DNA from: Siphonodentalium dalli | Lineage: Eukaryota > Mollusca > Scaphopoda > Gadilida > Siphonodentaliidae | DNA length: 64,000 nt | Assembly: GCA_032622095.1 (NCBI GenBank) | Contig: CP136066.1 | Location: 111,561,319-111,625,318 of the forward strand | Reading direction: 5' to 3' | Shown here: positions 27,869-41,243 of the stretch, one piece after another | Layout: every line of letters starts with the position of its first letter | Numbering within the stretch: position 1 is the stretch's first letter | Position numbers and translations under genes: made by a program | The notes under the pieces: model-generated | Database searches by the model: none | What the model saw: the letters and a program-made list of their open reading frames with translations, nothing else | What the model was told of the DNA's origin: nothing

Positions 27869-28000
27869 TAAGCATCTTTAATGGGTTTGAAAGTTACTTC
27901 AGACTCTATATTAATATGAAGGCATTATACGTCCACGTTGACTTCACTGCATTCTTCATACTACATGTGTTATCAGTGCAGTTTTTTTTTCGATGCATAT
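27869..28000 (+). repeat. 130-bp duplicate of a segment captured in the 26.7-kb MITE
   Basis: GCATCTTTAAT through TTATCAGTGCAGTTTTTTTT matches 26826-26956 with only a handful of mismatches. This copy is not bounded by the MITE arms. Confidence 0.88.
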
Positions 28001-28040
28001 CATGCAAAATTAAACAATTCAAACACGCGTATCGTGGATG

Positions 28041-30824
28041 ACATGCCAGTGGTTGAGTAGCAACGTTATCAATAATTCAGAGCGTTCGATACCATATAGC
28101 CAATGTTTATTGTAGTTCGCCCCATCCCACAAATCCCGGTTCGGTGAATATAACTCCAACTGCGTGTATCCGTGGACGATCACGGATCTGTGATCTCCTG
28201 GACCCTTTACAGTACTAATACGCTAGAATGCTTCTCTTTGATTGTAGTGTTTACCTTCAATTCCCCAGCGATCTGAAATCGATAGCACAATCGCACAAAT
28301 GGATCTCCCGTTATCAGCGTTGTGAGACAAAACATCGAGGCATTAATAGGTCTCGCTTAAGATCGCGACATGCGGGTGTATATACGATCTAACCAGCATT
28401 GCATGATCAACCGCACACATAACGTTGACTTAACACTCTTATTTGTACTGTCTAAGATATTTTTCTCAGTGAAATGATGGGCTGCGTTCTTATTCAGTCC
28501 TATTGTTGTCCAACATTACCACTGTATTGTTTTGCAATTGGATGCCCTCCCTCCCTGTGCATGATACATGTACGTACCCTCCATACGCCCTTGCGAAAAT
28601 TGCTATAGACCGGCTCTTGTCTTTCACCAAAAGATATATATAGGCCTTGACCACACACTCATGCATGCGGTCATTCTTTTATAGCGGACATCTAACGTTA
28701 CCGGATTAATATAAGTCTGTATTGAGACCCCACACGTATGGACAAACGATATGATACGTATTAACGCTTTGTCACAATCCTATTGCTTTGACACACTTTC
28801 TTGCTCATTTCCTTTTCTGTATTAACCTATTGTTACATCGGCAATTTCAGTGAATCATCTTATTGAAACCGAATTATCTTATCGGATTTATATACAGAAT
28901 ATATTGCTACAATAGTGCTACGTATTGCTGCATTGTCGTTTCAACAAGTGGGTATAGTGTGACAATCTATTGTTATCCATAAACGATCGTGCCTATATAT
29001 GATCTCACCCGGGTTAAGTGTGAAGTCTATCTCAGTTCTCTAAACAGTCACTATACCATTTCTTTAGACCTGCTGTCGAAATTCCGTTTGTTGTCGCGCG
29101 CTGACGTATCCGTTCCGTACTTGTGAACATCAAAGCCACCATGCAGCGTATAGGTTTCTAATCGATCTCTCTAAGATACACGCGGCCCTCTGGGGCATAT
29201 TCCTTGTTTTCTATCGGCAAATTATGTTTGCACATGTGTCGTCCTCGATGGTATGAAATCTATAAGGCGTTCGCACCGAAAATCTTCCATCTTTTGAGCA
29301 GTATTATTGTGTTTGTCACGAACATCATTGAATCTAAAATCGACGATTGATTCGTGTACAGACGTGCAGCAAGATTATTGGGAGATTAAAATGTGTCGTT
29401 CACTCAAGTCATGTCCATGGACGCGCCGCGCAGTGGAACACCCTGGTTATAAGTGGTCTTGATAAATTGCTATACGGGTGGTGGGTCCTGCTGAATTGAT
29501 ATGGTGCTGGTATGGCAAAGCGATACTGTTAACAAAAATTACCGTTATCTTATTGAAAGTGGTCATTTTCGTGGTGTTTGGATGATCGGAACAAATCGAG
29601 GAAAAGCCACTAAATATATGTGTATAACACATTCAAAAACATGTATATTGGGAATTTGTTAAATATTTTAATAATAGCGGTGTTGGTTGTTGGAAACCTG
29701 TCATTAGTGAGATGGCTATTACTGTCGTTTTGCAAACGCCAGCACCACCATTTTGAAATATTTAATATACATGTTCTTGAGTGCTTCATACAGACACTGT
29801 TTTAGCTCAAATCTAATTGGCCAAAAAAGCGCATAAATGACAATTTTAGAAAAAATTAACGCTACGTTTTCTTAACAGCATCAGTTTGACCTACCAGCAC
29901 ATTAGCAGGAACACTTAACCAGTGGTGTGAAATGCAGTCTAGATATTGAAATGTAAACATTGAAGATGCATGGTCCTGTACTTGACAAACTAGAGTAAAA
30001 AAAAACTTCTTCGGCAATACAAAAAAATCATTCACCATGTGTTTTTTAATTTTCTGGATTAGAAAACGCACCAATCATAAAAGTCTATTGAAACAAATGG
30101 CATCTTTAATTTATAATATTTACTGATTCGTATCACAATTATCTTGTACATCGCTGAAACAAATGGAAGATATACGCATTTGCACGCATTTACCTGTTGA
30201 CTTGAAGGGTTTATGACACAAAGACATCCTTTTCGCCTCCTAATTCCCCCAAAAATCAGGTGAAAGATGCATGTAATTATCTTATCAGTCGGAATTGGGC
30301 GCTCTCTGGATTGAAGATTTTCTTAATGAGTGCGTCTTAAGAAGTTTGAAATTCCATTATACTTGCCCTCTGTGACCACTTTTATATATAGCGGGTATTA
30401 ACAAACCTTGTGTTCACTATATATTGGCCATGTAATAGGAAAGTATATAATGACGATGGAGTAATTACATATAATTACACCAAAAAGCAAAAATAACTCA
30501 TCACGTGGCATTGATTTCATGCTCTCCGAACAATCAGGTGTTGTACTGGATACGATGAGTACGTTTTTGTGTGTTTGATGTTACATAATTATTACTCTCA
30601 TGCAGAGGTCATATCGCGTGGTTTGAAATAAATCTATATTATGACTCCTATATATAACATCACATATTGGTGTCGATCCCTTGTTTATAATATATTTTTG
30701 GTATCCTTTGAAATCCCCATGCTTCCATCCCAATGTCAATTGGATCCCTTTCCGTCAATTGGACGCACTAATGTACCTCTTTATCGCACGACTGAAACCA
30801 CCGACTGTTCCCACAGTGTCACTG
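28041..30824. other. Non-coding, nothing recognised
   Basis: CpG-rich, AT-rich sequence with no exon-like or repeat structure that I could support. Confidence 0.5.
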
Positions 30825-30828
30825 TTAA

Positions 30829-31079
30829 CCCATTCTATACTCAATGTCTCACATTCAGCTATAAAAGTATATATGGGAATGGTCTATTATTCAATTGAAG
30901 GGATGTTCGGCTAGGTAGAAAAAGCAGACATACAAACGATATTTTAATACAAGTGCAGAAGGATGCATATCGATTGGTGGGAAATGTTCAGATAATAAGT
31001 TCAGCAAACGTGTTTTGACCTTATCTGGACATTTCATAGAGGGGAACTACTCGTTAATGAGCATTTATTACAGAAAGGA
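30829..31079. mobile_element. TTAA-type MITE, family C, old copy
   Basis: The left end has TTAACCCATTCTATACT. The body shares AGCTATAAAAGTATATATGG, GGTCTATTATTCA, GGTGGGAAATG-TCAGATA and GGAACTACTCGTTAATGA in the same order with the copies at 60334 and 61815. The right end is decayed (CAGAAAGGAG instead of GAAAGGGTTAA). It lies about 450 bp upstream of the first RBPMS exon seen. Confidence 0.75.
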
Positions 31080-31523
31080 GTCAGTTGGCAACTCAGGGTT
31101 ATGTCAGTTTTTGCCTCAAAAGCATTGAATCAATTAAGGTATATTAAGCTTATTTATTCTGCATCATCTATACCAAATAAAACCACGATATTATTTTGTT
31201 GATTGTCATATTCGGGGGGACTATAACAAGTAGTTCTGCCTGGACGTACTGCTGGCCATGTCTTCTATATATGCTTCGCGATAGTGTGTATTCATGTTCA
31301 TCCTTTCGATTTTGAAGCAGAAATAATTGATTCATCTCATGCAAAATTAAGTTATAACATTCCCGGTTATCATGGTAACATATTGATAGTCGTGTACCTC
31401 TACCATATCGTAACCACGCCGAATCGTAACCATCGCGAATCCTAACCATATCTCCAAGTAATAATAACATTTATAGGTAATCGCCGTAATCTTACTAACA
31501 TTGTCTTCTCTCTGTATTTGCAG

Positions 31524-31601
31524 GTTCGAACGTTGTTTGTTAGCGGTCTGCCAATGGATGCAAGACCAAGAGAACTGTATCTTCTATTCCGGTCGTATAA
31601 G
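31524..31601 (+). CDS. RBPMS: RBPMS / couch potato exon (RRM part 1)
   Basis: A 78-nt internal exon of 26 codons begins [10 protein letters not shown] and ends LYLLFRSYK. It carries RRM strand beta1 with the RNP2 motif LFVSGL and the following helix (residues [11 protein letters not shown]). This is the strongly conserved start of the RBPMS/RBPMS2/couch potato RRM, a family that binds paired CAC-containing sites in RNA as a dimer and acts in splicing, RNA transport and differentiation. The acceptor is a pyrimidine stretch ending TTTGCAG at 31523, and the donor is AAG|GTTCGT at 31602. Both borders are phase 0, matching the vertebrate exon layout. The previous exon, expected to end with an acidic Glu-rich stretch after the start codon, was not found upstream, so the start of the protein is unknown. 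Family identity is very secure. Which RBPMS paralogue cannot be told; invertebrates usually have one. Confidence 0.96.
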
Positions 31602-34335
31602 GTTCGTGTCCAACATCTTTCATCATTTCTTTAAAAAATGTTCGTTGTCGAAATACATTTCCCATGATGATAAACTTCGATTCATTTCCGAATTCTACAA
31701 TTTATTGTTGGAATATCTCATTATTTAAAACGTTATACAAAACATGTTACATGCAACGATAATCTTGAACTTCAAAAAGTGTTTCTTCACGCGAAAAACT
31801 TGTTTCATTGTATTCCTAAAATTATCAATAATACTTTTTTCTTTGAATAACCAAAAACAAAAAAGAAACAAACAGAAAAGAAACAAAATAGTTGTTCCCT
31901 TGTGTTAAAATGATTTCCTTTTTGCAACAAATAATCTTGGTTTAAGGACTATTTTCTTGTTCTATACACTTCCATACAGATACTGTGGCAGTCGATTTGT
32001 ACAAAGCACTAGTATATAAGAAAACAGTTAACATAAATTCTGGGGTTTTGCAACCCGGTTCCATTTTCGTCCAATGCGGTAAATAATAGAGAGACTTTAC
32101 TATTGAATTGTCTCAATCGAAGTCGAAAATCGGCAGAACACCATATATATGTTATACATACTAAATTTAAGAACAAAATTAATCATTCGACTACACAGCC
32201 AAATACTCGACCTCTTCATATTATATTGATTTACACTTAAAATCTAATTGAATAATTGAATAACGTGCTTTGGGCGAAAATGATAACCTTTTAGCACATA
32301 TACTTATATGATATGCATTTATCTTGAATAAATTATAATTTATGCATTATGTCTGATTGATATCAAACATTCATTGAGACTTTGTGCTTACAGGGCTATG
32401 AAAATTCATTACTTAAAGTCATGAGTAACAAACTGAGTATGAAAACGAACTGTGTAAGTACATGTAGCCAGTGGGCACGTGGACTCACAGTAACATTATA
32501 CGAAGCACTCACTTCACATTGACATTCGATCACAGTTGTTGCTTTACGATTTGACTGAATCTACAAGGAACACGCATGGAATATTGTGTCACACAACTAA
32601 AAATAATCTCCAGTTGCATGGTAGTGCTGCCTTCACTCGATGTTTTAACGGCGACTCTTCTCGGTGTAGCAAGGCTCTTTTAGGCCGACGCTGCTGCAGC
32701 GCAACTTTAGAGTTAGTACTTACTTATACTATACTTCACGCATATAGTACAGTCTGGTCAAAGCGCGGATTGTGTGTTATATACAAAGCCTCGAACAGTT
32801 ATCTATCATCCGATTTCATTCAGTTAGGAGGTTTCAGGCTTAAAGGCACGGGCGGCGTTCGTTGCAGAAATATTCATATTTGTTCAAATCAACAGAAGGA
32901 ATATTAAAATATATATAGTTTTGTTCATATGCCAAACATAATCAGCGCGTAAATAGTATATTGTCGTCAAGAGGTACGATGGTGTACGTAAACAAGAGCC
33001 TGCTCGTGTTACATAAGTGTTGCTTCTGTTTGCATAACACAGCTCAATTATATTGGTTAATCACACACAAATGAGATAAACGCTCTTTATTATTTCCATA
33101 TAAGGAAAACAGTAACAAATAACGCTCTTTATGTTTACCATATTCGGATCTAAACAAAAGCCAGGTTCTGTAACGTTTTTTGCTTTTGTTTACGTAACAA
33201 AGGAAAAACAGTTGATAATAACATACTATTTATGCCATATTTCTGATTGGTATAACAACAACTCTGTCTATATTTTACTATTCTTTCTGTTTATGGCGGT
33301 TTTTTACGTAGTTGAATAATTTAACAGGATACCCACCGCGCTAACGCCGCCCGTATCTTTAAGCCGAGACAAGAACAAGAACTTTACTTATTGTCATAAG
33401 CGACTGTTTTGATATATTAGACCGTCAATTCTCCTAACCGCGCAATAAATGGCATATACCCATTCAATTGAACATTTGCTTGTTTTACTCCTTTCACACC
33501 AATTGACAAAATATATATGATTGGCCTTAAAGTTCTAAAATGACCTGGAACCTGCAATGTTCGACTACATAATTGTAGTGGAAAATGAAATCGGATGTTA
33601 ATTATTTCAGACTATGTTATATATATACTAAATCCGAGTTTCAGTCAGCCTTCGCATAGTATAGACAGATAGACAAATTATTTGCGCATCAATCTGACAT
33701 GTCTTAACGATACCTCTATTTTTCAGCAAGCCAGTCGTTAATTAGGCTAATGAATGTTCAGGTTGTCATGCTTTTTGCTAATCGGTCGCGTGCCCTTGCC
33801 AAATCGTAACCACGCCGAATCATAACTATCTAAATAAGAAGTCAAGACAAACGTTATATATTCATGTACTCAAATTCGTTAATTCGTCGTTGCATCTATC
33901 GTCATAATTAAACTGACAAAAGGTTATTCGTTTTCCACTCCCTATAGCTATGTCAGGAAGTGGAAAGTTTGATTGGCCTGCACAGAAAACTACTTAATTA
34001 TTAAGCTTGTACACCACATTAAAGAATATATGCTATCTGAAGACCAGAACAAGCCTATTGCATAACAAAAACAAATGTCAAAAAGATTATCATAGTTTTA
34101 GAAGGGAAATTTGGGGGTCCGAGCGTTCTCGGCAAGTATACAAATTAAGTGGAAATTAATAACTGCCGTAAACAGTTTATTATCTGAACTTATTAAAGGC
34201 TCGATTTAAAATTTAATTGAGTTCAACACTGCTTCAATAATTTTAACAGAAGGTTAGGTGTGTTCTAGAAAATTATAAGCAGCCATTGGCAAGAGCTATT
34301 AAATTCAGGAACTAGCCCAATTAATACAAATGTTG

Positions 34336-34944
34336 ATACCTTACTCGTATTTAAATTCGAGCGGTACTATTTTTTCGCGCACCCAATGTTGCGCGAATTT
34401 AAAACAGAGCGAAAAATAGTACGACTCCGAAGTTTAATCTAAACCCAGTCATATGAAATACAAGATGGCTATGTTGCTGAAATTACATATATTATGAACG
34501 GTTGAATAGACAATTAGCCTGTACATCATGTATGCATAAATTTACATTCGGCCAACCGCTATCAAGACCATTGCTCACAATGGCAAGCGACAAATCATGG
34601 TAACATGCAGGCCCCTGAGGAAAATACTAAAATACCAATATAGACTATATTCGTCTATACTGGTATTTTAGTAATTTTCCCCAGATGGCTGTGACAGAGA
34701 CATTGTTTAAATGCTTGTATAAGAAATACTAATATCGCAGGTCGCCACAAAATTATGATGTATTTAGCAATGACTAAGAACCGAAACTTCATCAGTTTCA
34801 AGATATATGAAAATATCACGGAAATATTACGAAAAGAGTTTTGTCAGTTTTTAATTCGCGCAGCTAGGTGTGCGAATTTAAAGTGCGCTAATTCAAAACT
34901 GAGCGAAAAATAGTACTGCGCGAAATTAAATACGAGTAAGGTAT
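34336..34944. mobile_element. Non-autonomous TIR element in RBPMS intron
   Basis: It begins ATACCTTACTCGTATTTAAA and ends with the near reverse complement (TTAAATACGAGTAAGGTAT). Inside the left end a GTACTATTTTTTCGCGC block is matched inverted by GCGAAAAATAGTACTGCGCG at the right, so the terminal inverted repeats extend some 50-60 bp with AT-rich Cre-like GCGAATTTAAA words. A separate perfect hairpin sits in the middle (34619-34681). A target-site duplication could not be assigned. No coding capacity. Confidence 0.75.
34619..34681. repeat. Near-perfect hairpin
   Basis: Left arm GGAAAATACTAAAATACCAA followed by TATAGAC, short loop TATATTC, and right arm GTCTATACTGGTATTTTAGT followed by AATTTTCC. 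The arms are about 28 bp with few mismatches. Confidence 0.88.
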
Positions 34945-35912
34945 GCAAGGGAGTCCACTCAAGCCGGGAACAATCAACAGTAAATATGCAACAATGTTAG
35001 AGATATATAGCTGGTAAGCTGAGAATTGGCTATGTACATTTATGACCTAAAAGTGAGGCTAAAACTCATCTCAGCCCAAAGGTTTATATCAGTTCTTGCG
35101 AAATGGATGTTCACATTTTCCAGCAAACACCTAACATACTCGAAGCAGTGTTGGACTCGATTAAATTGTCATTCGAGCCTTTTACTCTAGTTCATATCAT
35201 GTATGGCAGTTATTCAATTCCACTCAGGGTTTATATACACGTATATATACTTGCTGAGAACGCTCCTCCCAAAATCCCCTTCTAAAACTACGATTAAACT
35301 CATCTTTTTATACATTTGTCTTGTTTTATAAAATGCTTGATGTGAACTTCGGATAGCATATATAGATTCCTTCATGTGGTGTATATATTATAGCTTAACA
35401 ATTAAGTAGTTTTCTGTGTATGACAATCTAAACTTTCCACCTCCTGATGTTGATCAGGCGTGGAAACCAACCCCGCAATTGATCAAATCTTCAGTATAAT
35501 CTCAAGACATGCATCTATGCCCGACTGCATGATGATGATAATAATAATAGCCGCATATATCGCACAAAACATTATTTCGCTATCGCCCGATACGGGGCAA
35601 AATAACGGAAGTTACAACTCTCAAATTGAAGGAATCCCATAAATTCAATACATTCAAGATTCACCTGCTTCGCGTGTTTGTTTACAAAATGTTTTGTGCG
35701 TAGGAAATAGCTGTAGAGATATATCACAATCTAATATGCATGCATGCTTAGTTGTCAGAATAATATATTATTATTTTTTTCAGCTATAATTATATCGCCA
35801 ATTCTTATTCCATATATTTGACTAGGCGTATTCGTCTTATGCATTTCAAAGTTGATAACATTCTGTTGTTTTATGAACCGAACGAGTATTGACTGAGACT
35901 GTTCAATAACAC

Positions 35913-35924
35913 GGGGGGGGGGGG
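35913..35924. repeat. Poly-G run
   Basis: Twelve consecutive G bases. Confidence 0.9.
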
Positions 35925-35970
35925 CAACCCCAGCATACAAACTATGTGGCCTCGATATGATATCCGTAGT

Positions 35971-36030
35971 CCGCCCGGTTATCCGTGCACCCGCCAGGTC
36001 ATCCGTACACCCGCCCGGTCATTCGTGCGA
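35971..36030. repeat. 20-bp tandem repeat, three copies
   Basis: Consensus CCGCCCGGTCATCCGTGCAC, three adjoining copies with one to four changes each. Much more GC-rich than its surroundings. Confidence 0.9.
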
Positions 36031-39000
36031 CATTCCTCGTGCAATGGTGATCCCCTCGCACTATGAAGGCTGCACAACCAGTATAGTCAATAAGTGTTGG
36101 CCCCAGGCATCGCACAGTACTCCGCGTCATGTTACCTTGGGACTTACCATAGATATATTCATGTTTTGCCAAACTCTTTAGAATCAAATTTTTTTTAAAC
36201 TGTATTGTATTTTTTTCTGAGAGCTCGCAACGGAGGAGTTGAATGTAAATTAACGAGTTAAATATCATAATGCCTGTGTTCTCTTCTCCATTTTGACAGC
36301 CACGTGGAATGTGAAATGGTCTGGTGCATTTACGTTACGTCAATCATTATTCGTCCCTTGCCCTGGCATCCGGTCATGTAAGCAGCAAGAAATACACCTC
36401 AAAGCTGTGTAGGATGCGCTGTGTAGACGTGAGGCATCTTGTGTATACAAACGTCTAACATGTGAGAGCTAATCGCTCCACCTGGCAGGCCATGTGATGC
36501 AGAAGAGTAACTAGTAGGTGGGTTCAAATACCCGGTAAATGCGCTCTCGTTACGACTCTTCAGATAACGTCCCGGGAACCGCGGGGAGATACACGAAGAA
36601 CGAGATAGTACCGCATAGCGCAATTATGATAAAGTAAACTCAAAATTCCTCCTTATCGCCCCTAGGAATTCTCTACCAGCTTTGCCCAGAGAAGCCTTGT
36701 TGTGACGATGTCTTGTTTGGAATCCGAATCATGATCTAATGTTTGTTATAGTGATAATTTTATAATGTAAACAAATTGTGTCGCGGATTACTTTGCAGAC
36801 CAAATATACGGAGCACATGCTAACAGCTATTGGAATCAGGCAATCAATTGAATGGCGTGTATATTTTTGCTGCTCGTGCAGATGTTATCTTCATTCCAAA
36901 ACTCACTGAATTGCTGTTGCCCGGTTATATAGGGCGTGTCGACAGTGGTGGGTGCATATATGCATCCAATCCTCAGCAACATTGTCAACAATTGGAAAAT
37001 CAGGACTGGGAAATATGACGAGACTGAGCGAATACTTTAGCTCTCAACACATATTTAGCATAAAGTTTATATATTATACGAAAACTGAATACTATATACT
37101 ACTGAGAATAAAATATTCCCTATCTGGAAATTTTCCTATCACTGGACTCGGTTGGAGATGTTTGCTTGAAAGTTCTAATCCAGTGCGGGCAAAAGTTAAA
37201 GTTAGAGTTGGGACTATACGGTCTGGTTCAAGGGGGGACACCCGCCATCCCTGAATGGAGACCATCTAGCCATGTCCCTGATCTCGATTGTGACAAATAT
37301 TTGCTACGTCGATTTAATACACAATCGTGTACTGTTATGGTTTAATTGTTGAAATACAATTCGACTTCACGTTTGGTGAATTGCAGGACAAAAAAATACA
37401 ATGCAAAAATGACTAGTGAATGTTATATATGCGATGACTGATTGCGCAGTTGTCAGGTGTAACCCAGCCAAAACATCAAATATAGTCCTATAGTTTGGGT
37501 CGCTGGAGTTTGTTGTGCCACTGGACAGTGGTGGCGGCAGCTCCAACAATAACGGCGGGAGACCACAATGTGGGGGAGATGGCCCAGTGTTTCTTCCCAT
37601 GCATTTGGGCCGTGGGGAGATATAAAACAAATTATAATCATGTGGGGGCTATCATGGGACGCGTATACCGCATCGGTATAGTTCGGTACATTTTCATTGG
37701 GTTTACACTAAACAAAGTATATGTATATGTCGTATATGATGTGTATGGCGTCAACATATCAGTATAGGGTGGCTATGAAAATAGGTCGAATTTGATGTGT
37801 TCTCGGCGGTTCATCTATAGTATAGTTATACTTTGACACAACTGGACAAACTTTGCCACATGATGAGCTACAACTTAAAAGGTTCTCGTAATTGGTGAAA
37901 AAAATATGGGGGCACGAACCCCCCTATGCATGACCCCGGCGCCGCCGCATCTGTCCCAAGAAGGAAATATTCTTCCCATAACCTCACATGCACTCTGACC
38001 ATGCCACAAATCGAAGATTGTGTTAGAAGGCGAACGCGTAGCTGTTTCAAACCACATGTTGTCTTGATTCTATATATGTGAATCATGTGATGATACTGGA
38101 TGGAAAATATATATTGCGCACATAAAGCGGAGCTTCAATGGTTTTGATTGTATATTTTGAATTTGTTGAAATGGTATTGTGCAAATAAAATTAAAAGATT
38201 CAACGAGATATATACCCAAGCAACTCACATTGATGATGATACTCATGCACGAAGGAGAACAATGTGGATTCCCCGGAATATAGTTTCTATATCTAACAGA
38301 ATATACAAAGATAGATTATAGATCGGACAACAGGAATACATCTAAAAAAACCCAGAAAAATATGCTTTATAATTATATACCCTTACACCTGTAATGAACC
38401 GTAAGTCCGTCCATATTCGGGACAAACATATCAGAAGTACGACAAATCAATAGTTTTCAGCAAAATATCGACAAAACTCGATTGGAATGATTCACTACTC
38501 GCCACAATGTTATGTTTTTGATATTCCATCTCCCAATTACAAATGTTATACGAAGCGTAAAACGAGTTATGCTTTTAATTAATTGATATATAATGAATAC
38601 TCAATGACGAGTATACTTCCCTTAGGAAATGCTGAGATAACAAATGATCACATGCAGGCACTTGTGTTTTGTGTTTGACTAAATTGCTTATTTTTTTCTG
38701 AATATCCCTCCAGATGAATATACGCCATTCAAGTGTATACTTTTATAGCTGATGGCGGAATCCATTCAGTTAAGAAATGGTTAATCATTTGGCAACTGAA
38801 TACTCGCCTGTGAGTATAGTTTCTCCCTCCCCCATCGGGCCCCCATAGATTCATATCCAGGAATTTTGAGTTATAAATTATAATATACATTTAAGACCAA
38901 TAATGGTGATCTTGTTATGTTATAACTGAGCATCCTTACAATTAATAATCAAAGTGTCGTTTGCCTGTATACTTCGTTGATAGTATATCTGAAACATATA

Positions 39001-39650
39001 GGAGTCTTAAACGAAGAACCGCAAACATAAATATATTTTTAACACATTGCACTACACAGCTGATGTTTAAACCGTGACATCGGTGTATATTGCCAAATTG
39101 CCCGACTTGACATCCCCGTCGTGGTATCAGAAACAACAACCCAGCATGTTGAGAATAAATGCCAACAAGCTCAATCAGAACCCAAGACAGGAGGCCGTGT
39201 TGATGCGTGTTTCATTGAAAGGAATTATATTTCTTTGTAAGCAACCCCATGTAACATGGCTTCATATATTCATGAGTCCTATCGACAAATTTAGAAAATA
39301 AAGCGTTTTACTATATAATATGTTGTACACTATAACCCCAAGCCCGCAGAAAGTTAAAACTGGGGAAGGATTTTTCTTATATATAGACGTGAAAGGAAAT
39401 CGGCAAATCGAACCGCCATTACAAAAAGAAACGATTCCATACACGTGCACGGCTTCTTTCAATCTTCTGTATACGTATACTCGACCAGAAAGTGTATTTA
39501 ATTCAACTAAAACGTATATTGGAGATGGTCAACCATGCAGTTGCCGACATTTTGCTGAAAAAATAATCTTGAGACTTTGGGTTAGGATTTGTCGTACCTT
39601 TGATATAGTTCCTCTCTATTGCAATTTTGATGCACAATTCTTTCGGTTCC

Positions 39651-39857
39651 GCGGATGTCTGGGCGAAACATCGTTTTCCCCCTTTTCGTCCATGTATATA
39701 TACTTGTGATGTCAGTTGCAGGGGATTCCAGTGAAAGTTTTTTAACCGCGCGTATAAATGGAACATGCGCAATTCGCTTCGCCATGTAATATATAAGTGT
39801 TGCCGACAGCTTCCGTTGTCGTTTTTTTTTGTTTTGCCTTTTTTTGGGGCAGTGGAT
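39651..39857 (+). repeat. Direct repeat, left copy (TRIM/LTR-like?)
   Basis: It starts GCGGATGTCTGGGCGA and ends GGGGCAGTGGAT. It is almost identical to 40311-40521 in the same orientation, with 453 bp between the copies. Each copy contains CCGCGCGTATAAATGGAAC, a plausible TATA box. The spacing resembles a very small LTR (TRIM) element, but TG...CA ends and a target duplication were not seen. Confidence 0.85.
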
Positions 39858-40310
39858 TAGTCCAACAAATTAGACTATTCGGATCAATACATATTTTAAT
39901 ATTTGAACATTTACGATTGTATTAATCCTTCTAGTCTAATAAAAGAGCTGATAACCAAGTTTGCACAAATTTTGAAGCAGGTCAACACCAGTGACCACCG
40001 ATATAACCCCTTCAAAATACCATTCTATCTGAAATTTTCTACAAATACATCGAGTCTTACCTGTAGCGGAGATAGTATTCTTTATGTTCAAACATAGATT
40101 GTGATATAAACGTTGTCAGAATTACAGATTTGTTAGTTTAATCTCGGAGTCGAAAACATATCATCATTTTCAAATACAGACGATAATGATGACGTCACGC
40201 TTCTAAAATAAAGGCCACACAAATTGATTACTCGTGAAAATCAATATATGCCGTGCAGATATGGAAATATCAACTGGGTCAAATTGTTGGCATTTATAGA
40301 TAGCACATTA

Positions 40311-40521
40311 GCGGATGTCTGGGCGATAGAAAACATAGTTTTCCCCCCTTTACGTCCATGTATATATACTTGTGATGTCAGTTGCAGGGGAATCCAGTGA
40401 AAGTTTTTTAACCGCGCGTATAAATGGAACATGCGCAATTCGCTTCGCCATGTAATATATAAGTGTTGCCGACAGCTTCCGTTGTCGTTTTTGTTTGTTT
40501 GCCTTTTTTGGGGTAGTGGAT
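40311..40521 (+). repeat. Direct repeat, right copy
   Basis: Partner of 39651-39857. It differs by a few substitutions and short indels (for example GATAGAAAACATAG for GAAACATCG). The TATAAATGG word and the GCCGACAGCTTCCGTTGTCG block are preserved. Confidence 0.85.
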
Positions 40522-41243
40522 ATGACGTGTCTATATTATCACTTGGCGTATATTTGCCTGGCGGGCAGTGTGCCACCTTTGTATTAACGAACACGATATT
40601 GCCACCATTGTACATCAATATTTTATCGCATGTTTATTTCCAATATTCCACTATTGTTAATGTATTCACTTTTTGTGCGTGATGTTCTCGGGTTATGCCA
40701 ATGGCAGTTTTTTTCACAGGCGCTGCGAAAGTTCATCAAATAATAATATCTATGTTGTGTATCGTATATATACAGGTTATATTAAAGCTCGATTGGCGTC
40801 CGCTGTCGTGTCCACCCACCATATAATTTTCTCCATGCACATGTCACATGGCCGAATGAGATTTTATGGCGCATCTGTGCTGCATGCACGGTCATTCCGA
40901 AAGTTGGTCAAATTTCAAAAATCTATACATTTCCTCATCCTATTTATTATAATGTCTATACATAACGCCTTTAATTATTGAGATACCTTTAATGCAAATA
41001 CACAAAACATTCGCAATTGCATATGTCTAACCTGTGAGTATCATCTTGTATTCCGACGAATGAGGTTTCAAAATCAGTAAACGCGAGACCCACCCGAAAA
41101 GCACAATTCGATTGGCAACGAAGTTTGAAAGTTGGGATTCTTTAGTTGACGCCCATGAATTTGCATGGAGCTATTGCATTTGGAGAATATAGCCTTAACG
41201 GTGCGTACAGCTGATGTAAGATATTGTGTCAGGCTAATATAGT

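Noticed and set aside
39320-39709. 129-codon + strand frame
   Set aside because: It runs into the direct repeat that begins at 39651, and its composition is random-like with no recognised domain.
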